Of a stretch of DNA of 64,000 bases, positions 50,333-59,237 are shown in pieces; the stretch's first letter is position 1; each line of letters opens with the position of its first letter. Under the pieces are notes generated by a model that searched no databases, was not told where the DNA came from, and was given only the letters and a program-made list of their open reading frames with translations. The DNA is taken from NCBI GenBank assembly GCA_034927505.1, contig JAYFPY010000011.1:1-64000 (forward strand), written 5' to 3'. Position numbers and translations under genes: made by a program. Source of the DNA: RUG100 sp034927505. GTDB taxonomy: Bacteria > Bacillota > Clostridia > Peptostreptococcales > Anaerovoracaceae.

Positions 50333-51019
50333 ATGGCTAAAATATTACTGGTTGAGGATGATGTGGATATCATCGAGAATTTGTCTGCTCTTCTTGAAGG
50401 AGAAGGCTTTCAGGTAATGACTGCCGAAACACAGCAGGCAGCCATCGAACTCATATCGAACAATCGCGTAGATCTGGCGCTTCTTGACATTTCACTGCCG
50501 GACGGCAGCGGATATGCAGTCTGTTCAGCAATAAAAGCAAATTTCGAAACAAATAAAAACAAAGAAACGCCGGTGGTATTCATCACGGCTTACGACGATG
50601 AGGCGAGTGCGGTAGCCAGCCTTGACATGGGTGCCGATGATTACATCACCAAGCCTTTCCGCCCCAGAGAACTGGTGTCCAGGATAAGAAATATCCTGCG
50701 TCGCAAAGGCAATACAAAAGCCATATTCGAAGTGGACAACATCAAAGTGGATTCTCTGAAAGGGACCGTCTACAAAGATGATGAAGAAATATTCCTGTCG
50801 GTGCTGGAGTACAGGCTGCTTTTGGTATTTTTCAATAATCAGGGCATAGTGCTTTCCAGAGACAAACTGCTGGATGAGATCTGGGATATAGCCGGAGAGT
50901 ACGTCTATGACAATACTTTGACTGTATATATCAAAAGACTGCGTGAAAAGATCGAAAAGGATCCGCAGAACCCGGTGATAATAAAGACAGTCAGGGGAAT
51001 GGGATACAAGGTAGGATAA
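50333..51019 (+). CDS. OmpR/PhoB-family response regulator
   Basis: 228 residues. The receiver domain (1-120) has LLVEDDVDI, the phosphorylated aspartate in ALLDISLPDGSG (about residue 51), a threonine/alanine switch in VFITAYDD and the lysine in DYITKPFRP. The C-terminal winged helix (about 130-228) has EYRLLLVFFNNQGIVLSRDK and KRLREKIEKDPQNPVIIKTV then RGMGYKVG, an OmpR-type DNA-binding domain. Its kinase is encoded one base downstream. The nearby FtsX-type ABC exporter is a plausible target, by analogy with peptide-sensing systems. Confidence 0.93.
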   Translation: MAKILLVEDDVDIIENLSALLEGEGFQVMTAETQQAAIELISNNRVDLALLDISLPDGSGYAVCSAIKANFETNKNKETPVVFITAYDDEASAVASLDMGADDYITKPFRPRELVSRIRNILRRKGNTKAIFEVDNIKVDSLKGTVYKDDEEIFLSVLEYRLLLVFFNNQGIVLSRDKLLDEIWDIAGEYVYDNTLTVYIKRLREKIEKDPQNPVIIKTVRGMGYKVG

Positions 51020-51020
51020 T

Positions 51021-52037
51021 ATGGGATTTTTCAGAAACCCGGAAATCAGGAATGCGTTGATCATTGCCGTTGCCCTGACAGCAGTTTTTTCTGCCGCCGG
51101 GTTTTTGGTAAATATTTCGGCGGGCAGCCTGGTCCTTGCACTGGGACTGTCTTTGTGTATCATATTCACAAGGGCAACTAAAAAAAGATATGATTATATC
51201 TCACGCCTGTCGGAAACAATAGACGGGATACTGCACAACGAAGAGGTGGCCATCCTCAATGACAATAGGGAAGGCGAACTGGCCATTCTGGAAAGCGAAG
51301 TCCACAAGATGACAATAAAGCTCAGGGAACAGGCCTTCGCTCTTCAGAAGGAAAAGATATATCTTACAGATTCTATAGCTGATATTTCGCATCAGCTTCG
51401 TACCCCGCTGACAACTATCAATATTGTCATGTCTTTCCTGCAGAAAGATGATCTGGATGACAGAGAACGAAAAAAGCATTTAAAAAGTATTAATCAGAAC
51501 CTTGCGCGGATAGACTGGCTAATATCTTCTCTTCTGAAAATGTCGAAAATCGATGCCGGCACTGCGGATTTCAAAAGAGAAAAAGTAAGGCTGTCGGACG
51601 TCGTCGACAAGGCAGCAGGTCCTCTTCTGATCCCTATGGAGCTGCGGGAGCAGGTGTTCGAATACAGTTCGAAGGGTGAAGAGTCCTTTGAAGGAGATAT
51701 CAACTGGACACAGGAGGCTGTCGGGAACATAATAAAAAACTGCATGGAGCATACTCCCCGGGGAGGGCACATCCGTGTCTGCGGTTCGGAAAACGATTTG
51801 TATACGCAGCTGGTGGTGCAGGATAACGGGTCCGGTATATCAAAGAAAGATATGCCTCATTTGTTTGAGAGGTTTTACAGCGGTTCTGATTCATCTGAGA
51901 GCAGCGTGGGGATAGGCCTTGCTATGGCCAGGATGATCCTGATGGAGCAGAACGGAACTGTCAAAGCGGAGAATGACCCCGATGGAGGAGCAAAATTCAC
52001 CATCAAATTATACAAGAAAGAAAAATTACTAAAATAA
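51021..52037 (+). CDS. Sensor histidine kinase with minimal sensing domain
   Basis: 338 residues. Two N-terminal membrane helices (about 8-28 and 31-47) have almost no loop between them, so there is no extracellular sensor. This is the layout of intramembrane-sensing kinases. The dimerisation helix carries the phosphorylated histidine in ISHQLRTPLTT. ATPase boxes follow: NIIKNCMEH (N), DNGSGISKKDM (G1), HLFERF (F) and GIGLAMARMI (G2). It probably senses membrane or cell-wall stress directly or through a transporter such as the ABC exporter at 54097-57323 (inference). It is paired with the regulator immediately upstream. Confidence 0.92.
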   Translation: MGFFRNPEIRNALIIAVALTAVFSAAGFLVNISAGSLVLALGLSLCIIFTRATKKRYDYISRLSETIDGILHNEEVAILNDNREGELAILESEVHKMTIKLREQAFALQKEKIYLTDSIADISHQLRTPLTTINIVMSFLQKDDLDDRERKKHLKSINQNLARIDWLISSLLKMSKIDAGTADFKREKVRLSDVVDKAAGPLLIPMELREQVFEYSSKGEESFEGDINWTQEAVGNIIKNCMEHTPRGGHIRVCGSENDLYTQLVVQDNGSGISKKDMPHLFERFYSGSDSSESSVGIGLAMARMILMEQNGTVKAENDPDGGAKFTIKLYKKEKLLK

Positions 52038-52081
52038 TAAATCTAATATTTTTAAATTATTCAACTTATAAATAAAATTGC

Positions 52082-52110
52082 TTGCTATTTATAGATTTTT
52101 AGATTAAAAT
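52082..52110 (+). promoter_or_regulatory. Promoter of the V4R-GGDEF gene pair
   Basis: -35 TTGCTA (52082-52087), 17 bases, -10 TAAAAT (52105-52110), in a very AT-rich 130-base gap. AAGGAGG follows just before the ATG at 52167. Confidence 0.6.
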
Positions 52111-52166
52111 AGTGATACGGGTATAAGAGGACGATTGATGTTTTATTCACACCAAGGAGGATTTTT

Positions 52167-52724
52167 ATGGGGAATGTTTTTCAAGAAAAAGCCACAGGCC
52201 ATGAAACACATGATATTTTTTCATGGGAAGGTCTGGGAGACATCAAAAAAGGGAGAGAGAATCTAGGAGAAGAAATGCCGGTTATCGTTTACAGATTGCT
52301 GGAGTTTACTATGCTGGATGTTCTTGTCAAAGAATTTGGCGAAGAAAGAGCGCATGAACTGTTCAGAAAAGCAGGATTTATGGCAGGAGAAGAACTGGCA
52401 AAGAACACAATGGATCTGACTGCGGATTTTGACGGATTTGTTGCTCAGCTACAGAAAACACTGAAAGAGCTAAGGATCGGAATACTTCGTATTGAAGAAT
52501 TCGATGCAAAGACCGGCGCCATGACTCTTACCGTTGGCGAGGATCTGGACTGTAGCGGACTGCCGTCGACAGGCGAAGTGATATGCCATTATGATGAAGG
52601 GTTCATTGCAGGACTGCTGCATGCATATACTGACAATAAGTACCATGTCAGAGAAGTAGACTGCTGGGCGAAAGGAGACCGGGTCTGCAGATTTACCGGG
52701 CATCTGGAGGCAGTACCTGTATAA
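52167..52724 (+). CDS. V4R-domain small-molecule-binding protein
   Basis: 185 residues. The region about 35-180 matches the V4R domain (4-vinyl reductase type, related to heme-NO and hydrocarbon-binding folds). VIVYRLLEFTMLDVLVKEFG and the LFRKAGFMAGEELAKN helix lead to the conserved end VREVDCWAKGDRVCRFTGH, where the C-x(7)-C-R-F pattern is diagnostic. Such domains bind small hydrophobic molecules or metals and act as input modules. It is followed 12 bases later by a soluble GGDEF protein, suggesting that the two form one signalling unit. Confidence 0.88.
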   Translation: MGNVFQEKATGHETHDIFSWEGLGDIKKGRENLGEEMPVIVYRLLEFTMLDVLVKEFGEERAHELFRKAGFMAGEELAKNTMDLTADFDGFVAQLQKTLKELRIGILRIEEFDAKTGAMTLTVGEDLDCSGLPSTGEVICHYDEGFIAGLLHAYTDNKYHVREVDCWAKGDRVCRFTGHLEAVPV

Positions 52725-52736
52725 AGAGGTCGAAAT

Positions 52737-53972
52737 ATGAATAGATTACCTCAGGATATACTCTTTGAGTATCTAAGAGACATTATTTTTGAAGATAGTG
52801 CCAATAATATAGATATTTCGGAGCTTCCTGAAGAGTTCCGTGATTTGGGGAGAGGGCTGGAACAGCTTTCTGTGTGGTTGAAAGAAGCAAGGGACTTTCA
52901 AATCGCCCTGGCAGACGGGCACTTGAATGTGTCGCCTCCGCCGAGAGATAATGTACTGGCCAGACAGCTGAAATCGCTTCAGGCTGCAATGAATCATATT
53001 ACGTGGCAGGCGCAGCAGGTCGCAAAGGGAGATTATTCGCAGCATATCGATTTTATGGGCGAGTTATCGGATGCTTTCAATGAAATGACGGATCAGCTGA
53101 AGGAAAAAACGAACAAACTGCAGAGAAATATGGATAATGCAGTGAAGACAAGAGACCTTTTTAAATCCATTACAGATAAAATGGACAGATATGTAATGGT
53201 AGTGGAGAACGAGACGGAGAGGCCTCTTTATTTCAATGCCGTGGCCAGGGATCTGAGAATAGAAGACGAACGGCTTTTCAACAACATTTTCAAGGAAGCA
53301 AAAAAGTATCCAAGAGCATACGACCAGGGAGAAAACGGATGGTGTTTTGAAGTTGGCCGATTCGATAAAAAACTACACAGCGAACTGAATTATTATTATG
53401 AAGCGGACAGCAGATATGTTGCATGGGGTCAAAAAGCGGCAACTATGCATCTTATTGAAGACATATCTGATAGGAAAAGAGCAGATATGGAAGTTGAAAA
53501 ACTGGCTTATATCGATTCGCTGACCGGTCTGCACAACAGGCACTATATCATGCCGGTGATAGATCGATGGTTGGAGGAGAAAAAACATTTCTGTCTCAGC
53601 TTTATAGATCTTGACCATCTGAAACAGGCCAACGATGAATTTGGACATGCAGAGGGAGACCGGTATATCAAACAGGCAGTGAGCAGCTTTGCAGGCCTGC
53701 CCGGTGATATCGAAATTGCAAGAGTTGGTGGGGATGAATTCCTCTTGCTGGCCGAAAATATGTCGCAAGATGAGCTGGCTTGTGAAATGGAAGAAAAGCG
53801 AAAGAGCCTGACAGAGAAAGGCAGATCCGAAAAGAGCGGATATAATAAGACTTTCAGTTATGGGATCGTTGAGATAACGCCGGAATACAACCAGTCGCGG
53901 GGACTCGCGCTCAGAGAAGCAGATGATCTTATGTATGAATACAAGATGGCGCATCGCCAGGAAATAGAGTAG
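52737..53972 (+). CDS. Soluble diguanylate cyclase (HAMP-like plus PAS-like plus GGDEF)
   Basis: 411 residues, no membrane helices. Residues about 40-130 resemble a HAMP/coiled-coil region (ALADGHLNVSPPPRDNVLAR, later VAKGDYSQHIDFMGELSDAF). Residues about 135-240 are PAS-like. The GGDEF domain (about 255-410) has DSLTGLHNRHY, FIDLDHLKQANDEFGHAEGD and an intact ARVGGDEFL loop, so c-di-GMP synthesis is expected. The inhibitory RxxD site is absent (LPGD at that place). Input probably comes from the V4R protein just upstream. No c-di-GMP receptor was recognised in the window. Confidence 0.87.
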   Translation: MNRLPQDILFEYLRDIIFEDSANNIDISELPEEFRDLGRGLEQLSVWLKEARDFQIALADGHLNVSPPPRDNVLARQLKSLQAAMNHITWQAQQVAKGDYSQHIDFMGELSDAFNEMTDQLKEKTNKLQRNMDNAVKTRDLFKSITDKMDRYVMVVENETERPLYFNAVARDLRIEDERLFNNIFKEAKKYPRAYDQGENGWCFEVGRFDKKLHSELNYYYEADSRYVAWGQKAATMHLIEDISDRKRADMEVEKLAYIDSLTGLHNRHYIMPVIDRWLEEKKHFCLSFIDLDHLKQANDEFGHAEGDRYIKQAVSSFAGLPGDIEIARVGGDEFLLLAENMSQDELACEMEEKRKSLTEKGRSEKSGYNKTFSYGIVEITPEYNQSRGLALREADDLMYEYKMAHRQEIE

Positions 53973-54096
53973 ATCGAAATACGATAGTAATAATATTGTG
54001 TGTGTGCAGAAGGTCAGACAGGCCTTCTGTATTTACGTTGAAGAATGTGACAGAATAGTTATTATACAGGCAGAGATATTGGAGTATAATGTTTAT

Positions 54097-54780
54097 ATGG
54101 AAATTTTAAGAGCAGAGAATATCAGTAAGATATACGGAGAAGGTGAAAGCGCGGTAAAGGCGCTTTCCAATGTTTCATTTTCGGTGGAAAAGGGACAGTT
54201 TGTAGCTATAATAGGGCCATCGGGTTCCGGCAAGTCTACCTTGCTGCATATCCTAGGCGGAGTGGACAAACCTACAGAAGGCAGGATATATGTGGACGAA
54301 AAAGACGTTTACGGCCAGACTGCGGATCAGCTGGCCATATTCAGAAGGCGGCAGGTAGGACTGATATATCAGTTCTATAATCTGATCCCGATCCTTGATG
54401 TAGAAGAAAATCTGACGCTGCCTGTTCTTCTGGACGGAAGGCAGATAAACCGGAAAAGAGAAAAAGAACTGCTGGACATCCTCGGCCTGTCTGACAGGCT
54501 GCGGCATTTTCCCGATCAGCTCTCCGGCGGCCAGCAGCAGAGAGTATCCATAGGGAGAGCCTTGATGAATGCACCGGCGATCGTACTGGCTGATGAACCC
54601 ACCGGCAATCTGGACAGTCGGAACAGCCAGGAAGTATTGGAACTCCTGAAGATGTCAAATATAAAATACAGACAGACGATCATAGTGATAACCCATGATG
54701 AAAATATCGCTCTGCAGGCGGACAGGATCATTACGATAGAAGACGGAAACATAACCGGAGATGAGGTAATCAGGAAATGA
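54097..54780 (+). CDS. ABC exporter ATP-binding protein (MacB/LolD type)
   Basis: 227 residues. Walker A IGPSGSGKSTLLHILGG near 40, Q-loop YQFYNLIP, signature LSGGQQQRVSIGRAL, Walker B IVLADEPTGNLDSRNSQEVL, H-loop VITHDENIAL. This short class pairs with FtsX-type permeases and moves lipids, lipoproteins or antimicrobial peptides. The start MEILRAENISKIYGEG is typical. A TATAAT at 54085-54090 lies only six bases before the ATG, and the sole purine stretch (GGAG) is inside or upstream of it, so the message may be leaderless. It overlaps the permease gene by four bases. Confidence 0.95.
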   Translation: MEILRAENISKIYGEGESAVKALSNVSFSVEKGQFVAIIGPSGSGKSTLLHILGGVDKPTEGRIYVDEKDVYGQTADQLAIFRRRQVGLIYQFYNLIPILDVEENLTLPVLLDGRQINRKREKELLDILGLSDRLRHFPDQLSGGQQQRVSIGRALMNAPAIVLADEPTGNLDSRNSQEVLELLKMSNIKYRQTIIVITHDENIALQADRIITIEDGNITGDEVIRK

Positions 54781-57323
54781 GCGTTCTTGATAAGCTGACA
54801 TACAGAACATTAAAGGACCGCAAAGCCAGGACTATAGTTACAGTCCTGGGTATTTTTCTGGCTGCAATGCTGCTCAGTGGAGTTGTGACTTTTGCCTCGA
54901 CTCTGCAGAATTATCTTATCGGAAGTGAAGAGGAATACTCGGGCAGTTGGTACTCGGCAGTGTTCGATGCAGATGAACGGGAAATCAAGGCGGCAGATGC
55001 AGATCCGGCAGCAGGAGAAATCAGCGTACTGCATACGGTAGGATATGTAAAGCTCAGCCAGAGCACAAATGACTACAAGCCGTATATATATATTGCGGAG
55101 GCAGGAAAAGGTTTTTTCAAACAGATGAATGTCAAACTGCAGCAGGGTCGGCTGCCGAAAACTGCAAATGAGATAGTTCTGTCCTCCCATATGTCTTCTG
55201 ACGGAGGTGTAAAACTGCGTGTGGGAGATAAGATCTCGCTGGCAGTCGGCAGGAGGGTCTCGTCAAAGGGCAAGCCGCTGTATCAAAACCAGGGGTATGA
55301 GACCGGAGAAAAAACAACAGATGTCACGACGAAGAAATATACTGTGACAGGAATAATCGAAAGGTCTGCCGCAGAACCCTATCAGGCGCCGGGCTATACC
55401 GCATTTGCAGGGGAAGGTTCGACGGAAGCCGCAGAATATCCGGTCACTGCTTATATAAAGACTAGCTCTGCAGCCGGGATCCGGTCATATACAGAAAAGT
55501 ATTTTGGGGAAAAGGCGCAGGTAGAATACAACGAAGAATTGCTGTCGATCACAGGTGACTCCGAAGATAATAGTTTTCAGAATGTTTTGCTGGCAACTGT
55601 GGCAATACTGTTTGCTTTAATAATGATGGGCGCCATTGCACTGATATACAATGCCTTTTCCATATCCGTCAAGGATCGGATCAGGCAGCTGGGGATGCTT
55701 TCATCCATTGGCGCCACCGGCAGACAGATAAAGGAGATCACACTGAAAGAAGGAGCGAGCATATGTCTGATGGGCATCCCTGCCGGGCTTTTGGCGGGAG
55801 TTGGTGCCATTGGAGCACTGCTGTATATTTTAAAGGGGAAATTCAGAAATATCGCCGGAGATGATATCAATACGCAGATAGTGCTGCATATCAACTTTAT
55901 TTGGCTTCTTGCAGCCGGGATAACGGCGATGATCGCCGTTATGATATCCATATACATTCCTGCCGTAAAAGCAGGAAGAGCCGGGGCCATTGATGCCGTA
56001 AAACAGGCATCGGTATATAAGGATGGCGGAAAATATCGGACCGAAAAACCGGCGGGGCCCGGAAAGCTGCTGGGATTTGCGGGGATGATGGCAAGGAAAT
56101 ATTTCAGACGGGACCGGAAGAAATACAGAGCTCCTATAGTTTCTCTTTTCCTCAGTATAGTGCTGTTCGTCACAGCTTCCACATTTACAGGGCTGATAAA
56201 GACATCCTTTCATTCGCCGAAAGAGGACTACGATGTCATGTACTCATCCTACGTAAGTGATGGACAGCCCGACGTGGATACAGATATCCAGAACTATTTG
56301 AAAATGCAGTCGGGAGAAGCTATAACGGACATGTCTTTTGTCGAGACTATCGACTGCACAGGAGAGATACCTGTTTCGGAGCTGAGCGACAGGGCTGCAA
56401 AGATATGCAGAAACAATAATATTATAGAAGGCGGCAAGGCAAATCCGGATATACAGATATACATAGTCGATAATCACAGTTTCAATAAATATATCAAAAA
56501 GATCGGAGCAAAAAAGGAAGATGTCATCGGCAGCAAAACAAGTCAGATATACGATGAAAGCAGATATACAGGGACTGATACAATGATGACGGATATGATT
56601 GGTTCAGGAACTGAAAAACGAATAAGCATGACCGACGGTACAAAGAAAAAAGTGCGGGTGGCATTCAGGACCAATGAACTGCCATGGTCATGCAGCGACG
56701 GAGAAGATATGACTTTTTTGGTGATGAGTGCAAATACAGCGTCAAAGGTATTCGGGAATTATGAAAAATATACAGGCAGTAGAAACATGGCTTTTCGATC
56801 GTCAATGCCTCGGGCTACATACAATTCTCTTGAGCGTATATGCCGGGATGTGGGAATGAACACAGAAGGTCTGTATAACAAAAGCAGTGAGAGAAAGTCA
56901 TACAGGAGCATGATCCTGGTGATAGAAATATTCTCATATGGATTCATAATACTGATATCCTTGATTGCGGCTGCAAATGTGGTAAATACCATATCGACTA
57001 ACGTGATGATGCGAAGAAGGGATCTGGTGATGCTGCGCGCTATGGGCATGGATGGAAAGAGCATGAGACGGATGGCCAATATTGAATGTCTGTTGTACGG
57101 GATCAAAAGCCTGATTTTTGGGATCCCGGCGGCGATACTGCTGTCATGGCTCATGTTCAAGGTATGGCCGGTCCCGGATTTCTGGGCGGTTTTCCCCTGG
57201 AAGGGGATAATCATCAGCGTTTTCAGTGTATTTGCGGTAGTATTTGCAGCAATGATGTATGCGACAAGGAAAATAGAGAAAAGCGAGTATACAGTGGAAA
57301 TCCTAAGGGGAGATAACATATAA
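54777..57323 (+). CDS. FtsX-family ABC permease
   Basis: 848 residues. One N-terminal helix (about 17-38: ARTIVTVLGIFLAAMLLSGV) precedes a large extracellular region (about 40-260), then three helices (about 265-395) with the FtsX loop (DRIRQLGMLSSIGATGRQIK). A further helix near 460 (APIVSLFLSIVLFVTA), a second extracellular region (about 480-710) and three more helices (about 715-835) with RRDLVMLRAMGMDGKSMRRM follow. It is a duplicated FtsX permease working with the ATPase encoded just upstream. The two big extracellular regions suggest binding of a peptide or cell-wall ligand. The stop is 25 bases before divIC. Confidence 0.92.
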   Translation: MSVLDKLTYRTLKDRKARTIVTVLGIFLAAMLLSGVVTFASTLQNYLIGSEEEYSGSWYSAVFDADEREIKAADADPAAGEISVLHTVGYVKLSQSTNDYKPYIYIAEAGKGFFKQMNVKLQQGRLPKTANEIVLSSHMSSDGGVKLRVGDKISLAVGRRVSSKGKPLYQNQGYETGEKTTDVTTKKYTVTGIIERSAAEPYQAPGYTAFAGEGSTEAAEYPVTAYIKTSSAAGIRSYTEKYFGEKAQVEYNEELLSITGDSEDNSFQNVLLATVAILFALIMMGAIALIYNAFSISVKDRIRQLGMLSSIGATGRQIKEITLKEGASICLMGIPAGLLAGVGAIGALLYILKGKFRNIAGDDINTQIVLHINFIWLLAAGITAMIAVMISIYIPAVKAGRAGAIDAVKQASVYKDGGKYRTEKPAGPGKLLGFAGMMARKYFRRDRKKYRAPIVSLFLSIVLFVTASTFTGLIKTSFHSPKEDYDVMYSSYVSDGQPDVDTDIQNYLKMQSGEAITDMSFVETIDCTGEIPVSELSDRAAKICRNNNIIEGGKANPDIQIYIVDNHSFNKYIKKIGAKKEDVIGSKTSQIYDESRYTGTDTMMTDMIGSGTEKRISMTDGTKKKVRVAFRTNELPWSCSDGEDMTFLVMSANTASKVFGNYEKYTGSRNMAFRSSMPRATYNSLERICRDVGMNTEGLYNKSSERKSYRSMILVIEIFSYGFIILISLIAAANVVNTISTNVMMRRRDLVMLRAMGMDGKSMRRMANIECLLYGIKSLIFGIPAAILLSWLMFKVWPVPDFWAVFPWKGIIISVFSVFAVVFAAMMYATRKIEKSEYTVEILRGDNI

Positions 57324-57348
57324 ACGAGGTTTATGTTATAATGTAGTC

Positions 57349-57840
57349 ATGGGAAAGAAAAGCAAAGGAAGAATAGAAAAATTCAATAAAAACTCGCAGA
57401 TCGTGGACTTTAAAAAAGTTCAGAAGGAAAAGGACAAAGAAGAAAAGGCTGCGAAAAAGGAGCGAAAGAAATCACGAAAAGAAGAGCGGGCTGCGGCAGC
57501 ACCCGTTTCAGAAGCGGAGAAGAAACATCGCAGTCGGGTGGATCGGCAAAAAAACAGGAGACGGCTCATTGCAGCGGCAGTGGCGGTGATCCTGCTTTTA
57601 ATAGTGGGATTCTCCGTGTATAATATAGTCGATTTGAAAATGGAACAGAACGCACTGCTGTCAAAACAAGAAAAATTGGAAAAACAGAAAAAGAATCTGG
57701 AGTCGGAACTGGGTACAGTCAATGATCCGGAATATATCGAACAGCAGGCGCGGAAACAGCTGAAACTGATCAAGCCGGGAGAAACACTTTACGTGTTGAA
57801 GGACGATCAGGCAAAAAAGGACAGCAGCGATGACAACTAA
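57349..57840 (+). CDS. Septum formation initiator (DivIC/FtsB family)
   Basis: 163 residues. A highly charged cytoplasmic N-terminus (1-70, Lys/Glu/Arg/Ala-rich), one membrane helix (about 74-92: LIAAAVAVILLLIVGFSVYN), then an extracellular coiled coil (about 95-125: LLSKQEKLEKQKKNLESELG) and DPEYIEQQARKQLKLIKPGE, the family signature. It works in the divisome with FtsL and DivIB. TATAAT at 57337-57342 lies six bases from the ATG, again suggesting a very short or absent leader. It overlaps rnmV by 11 bases. Confidence 0.88.
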   Translation: MGKKSKGRIEKFNKNSQIVDFKKVQKEKDKEEKAAKKERKKSRKEERAAAAPVSEAEKKHRSRVDRQKNRRRLIAAAVAVILLLIVGFSVYNIVDLKMEQNALLSKQEKLEKQKKNLESELGTVNDPEYIEQQARKQLKLIKPGETLYVLKDDQAKKDSSDDN

Positions 57841-58393
57841 AGAACATATAAGAGAGATAATAGTTGTAGAAGGCCGAGATGATACAGCAGCCGTCCGGCG
57901 CGCTGTGGATGCAGAAACTATCGAGACGCACGGCTTTGGGATACGCAAGGAGACATGGGAGCTGATAGAAAAGGCAGAGAATACGCCGGGGATAATAATA
58001 TTCACTGATCCGGATCATGCGGGAGAACAGATAAGAAACAGAATAACAGACAGGTTCCCAGGATCTAAACAGGCCTTTCTCGACAGGACGCTGGCAATGG
58101 CCGGCGATGATATAGGCATCGAAAATGCAAAACCGGGGGACATTGCAGCGGCTCTGAAGAAGGCAAAGGCTGAGAGAAAAACGACCGAAGATATCTTCAC
58201 GATGGAAGATATGTGGCAGGAAGGCCTTGCCGGCATAGACGGGGCAGCAGATGCAAGACGAGACCTGGGGAAGAAACTGGGTATAGGATATGGAAACGCA
58301 GCGGCGTTTCTGCGCAGGTTGAACACTTTTGGAATTAACAGGGAAGACTTTTATGAAGCTTTACGCAGAGAAAACGATAAAAGAACTGAATAG
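57830..58393 (+). CDS. rnmV: Ribonuclease M5
   Basis: 187 residues. It matures 5S rRNA by cutting its precursor. The Toprim domain (about 8-100) has the catalytic Glu in IIVVEGRDDTAAVRRA and the acidic pair in IIFTDPDHAGEQIRN. The C-terminal part (about 100-187) is the DUF4093 region with LGKKLGIGYGNAAAFLRRLN. Its start overlaps divIC, its end overlaps rsmA by 41 bases, and the rnmV-rsmA order is conserved in Bacillota. Confidence 0.95.
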   Translation: MTTKEHIREIIVVEGRDDTAAVRRAVDAETIETHGFGIRKETWELIEKAENTPGIIIFTDPDHAGEQIRNRITDRFPGSKQAFLDRTLAMAGDDIGIENAKPGDIAAALKKAKAERKTTEDIFTMEDMWQEGLAGIDGAADARRDLGKKLGIGYGNAAAFLRRLNTFGINREDFYEALRRENDKRTE

Positions 58394-59237
58394 CAGACAT
58401 GGTTTCAGAACATCGAAGAGTCTGGGGCAGAATTTTCTTACGGATAAAAATATAATAGACAAGATAATAGAAGAATCGTTCATAGAGGAAAATGATCTAG
58501 TCATAGAGATAGGACCTGGAATGGGCGTCCTTACTATGGAGGCGGCAAAATATGCAAGAAAAGTCATTGCCGTTGAAATCGATGCGGGACTGCTGCCTAT
58601 ACTGGATCACACTCTGTCGGGCTATGACAATATAGAAATAATCAATGCAGATATTCTTAAGACTAATTTAAGGGAAATTATAGATAATGCCAAAGAAAAA
58701 GATAATGGGATAAAAGGCGTAAAAATAATAGGCAACCTGCCCTATTATATTACAACGCCTATCATAATGAAGATACTCGAGGAAAATACTCCGGCGGAGA
58801 GCATTACCATCATGATGCAGAAAGAGGTCGCCGACAGGATCAAAGCGCAGCCGGGCGGCAAAACCTACGGGGCGTTGTCTGTGGCGGTGCAGTATTACTG
58901 CAGAGTGTATCAGGTGGCTTCGGTGCCGAAAGATGTTTTTGTACCGCAGCCCAAAGTGGATTCATCAGTACTGCGACTGGAGCTCAGGGATGAAAAGCCT
59001 GTGGATCTTTTAGATGAAAAAATGTTTTTCATCTGCATAAGAGCCGGATTCAGTGCCAGAAGAAAAACATTTTTGAACTGTATGACCGGCCTGGGAGGAA
59101 TGACTAAGGAAGAAATACGGGATATGCTCAACGAAGTGGGGATCGACCCTGCCAGAAGAGCAGAGACTTTGACAATAGAGGAATTTGCCACTGTGGCAAA
59201 TCACATGAAAAGAGGAATCGATCAATGTCAAAATTGA
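58353..59237 (+). CDS. rsmA: 16S rRNA dimethyladenosine transferase
   Basis: 294 residues. It dimethylates the two adjacent adenosines near the 3' end of 16S rRNA (KsgA). SAM-binding motifs: KSLGQNFLTDKNII, VIEIGPGMGVLTMEA, AVEIDAGL and IIGNLPYYITTPIIM, which carries the catalytic NLPY. VPPKVDSSV-like QPKVDSSVLRLE and the small helical C-terminal domain complete it. Start ATG 58353 with AGGGAAG upstream; the reading frame is open further left inside rnmV but without a site. It overlaps the next gene by 13 bases. Confidence 0.97.
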   Translation: MKLYAEKTIKELNSRHGFRTSKSLGQNFLTDKNIIDKIIEESFIEENDLVIEIGPGMGVLTMEAAKYARKVIAVEIDAGLLPILDHTLSGYDNIEIINADILKTNLREIIDNAKEKDNGIKGVKIIGNLPYYITTPIIMKILEENTPAESITIMMQKEVADRIKAQPGGKTYGALSVAVQYYCRVYQVASVPKDVFVPQPKVDSSVLRLELRDEKPVDLLDEKMFFICIRAGFSARRKTFLNCMTGLGGMTKEEIRDMLNEVGIDPARRAETLTIEEFATVANHMKRGIDQCQN

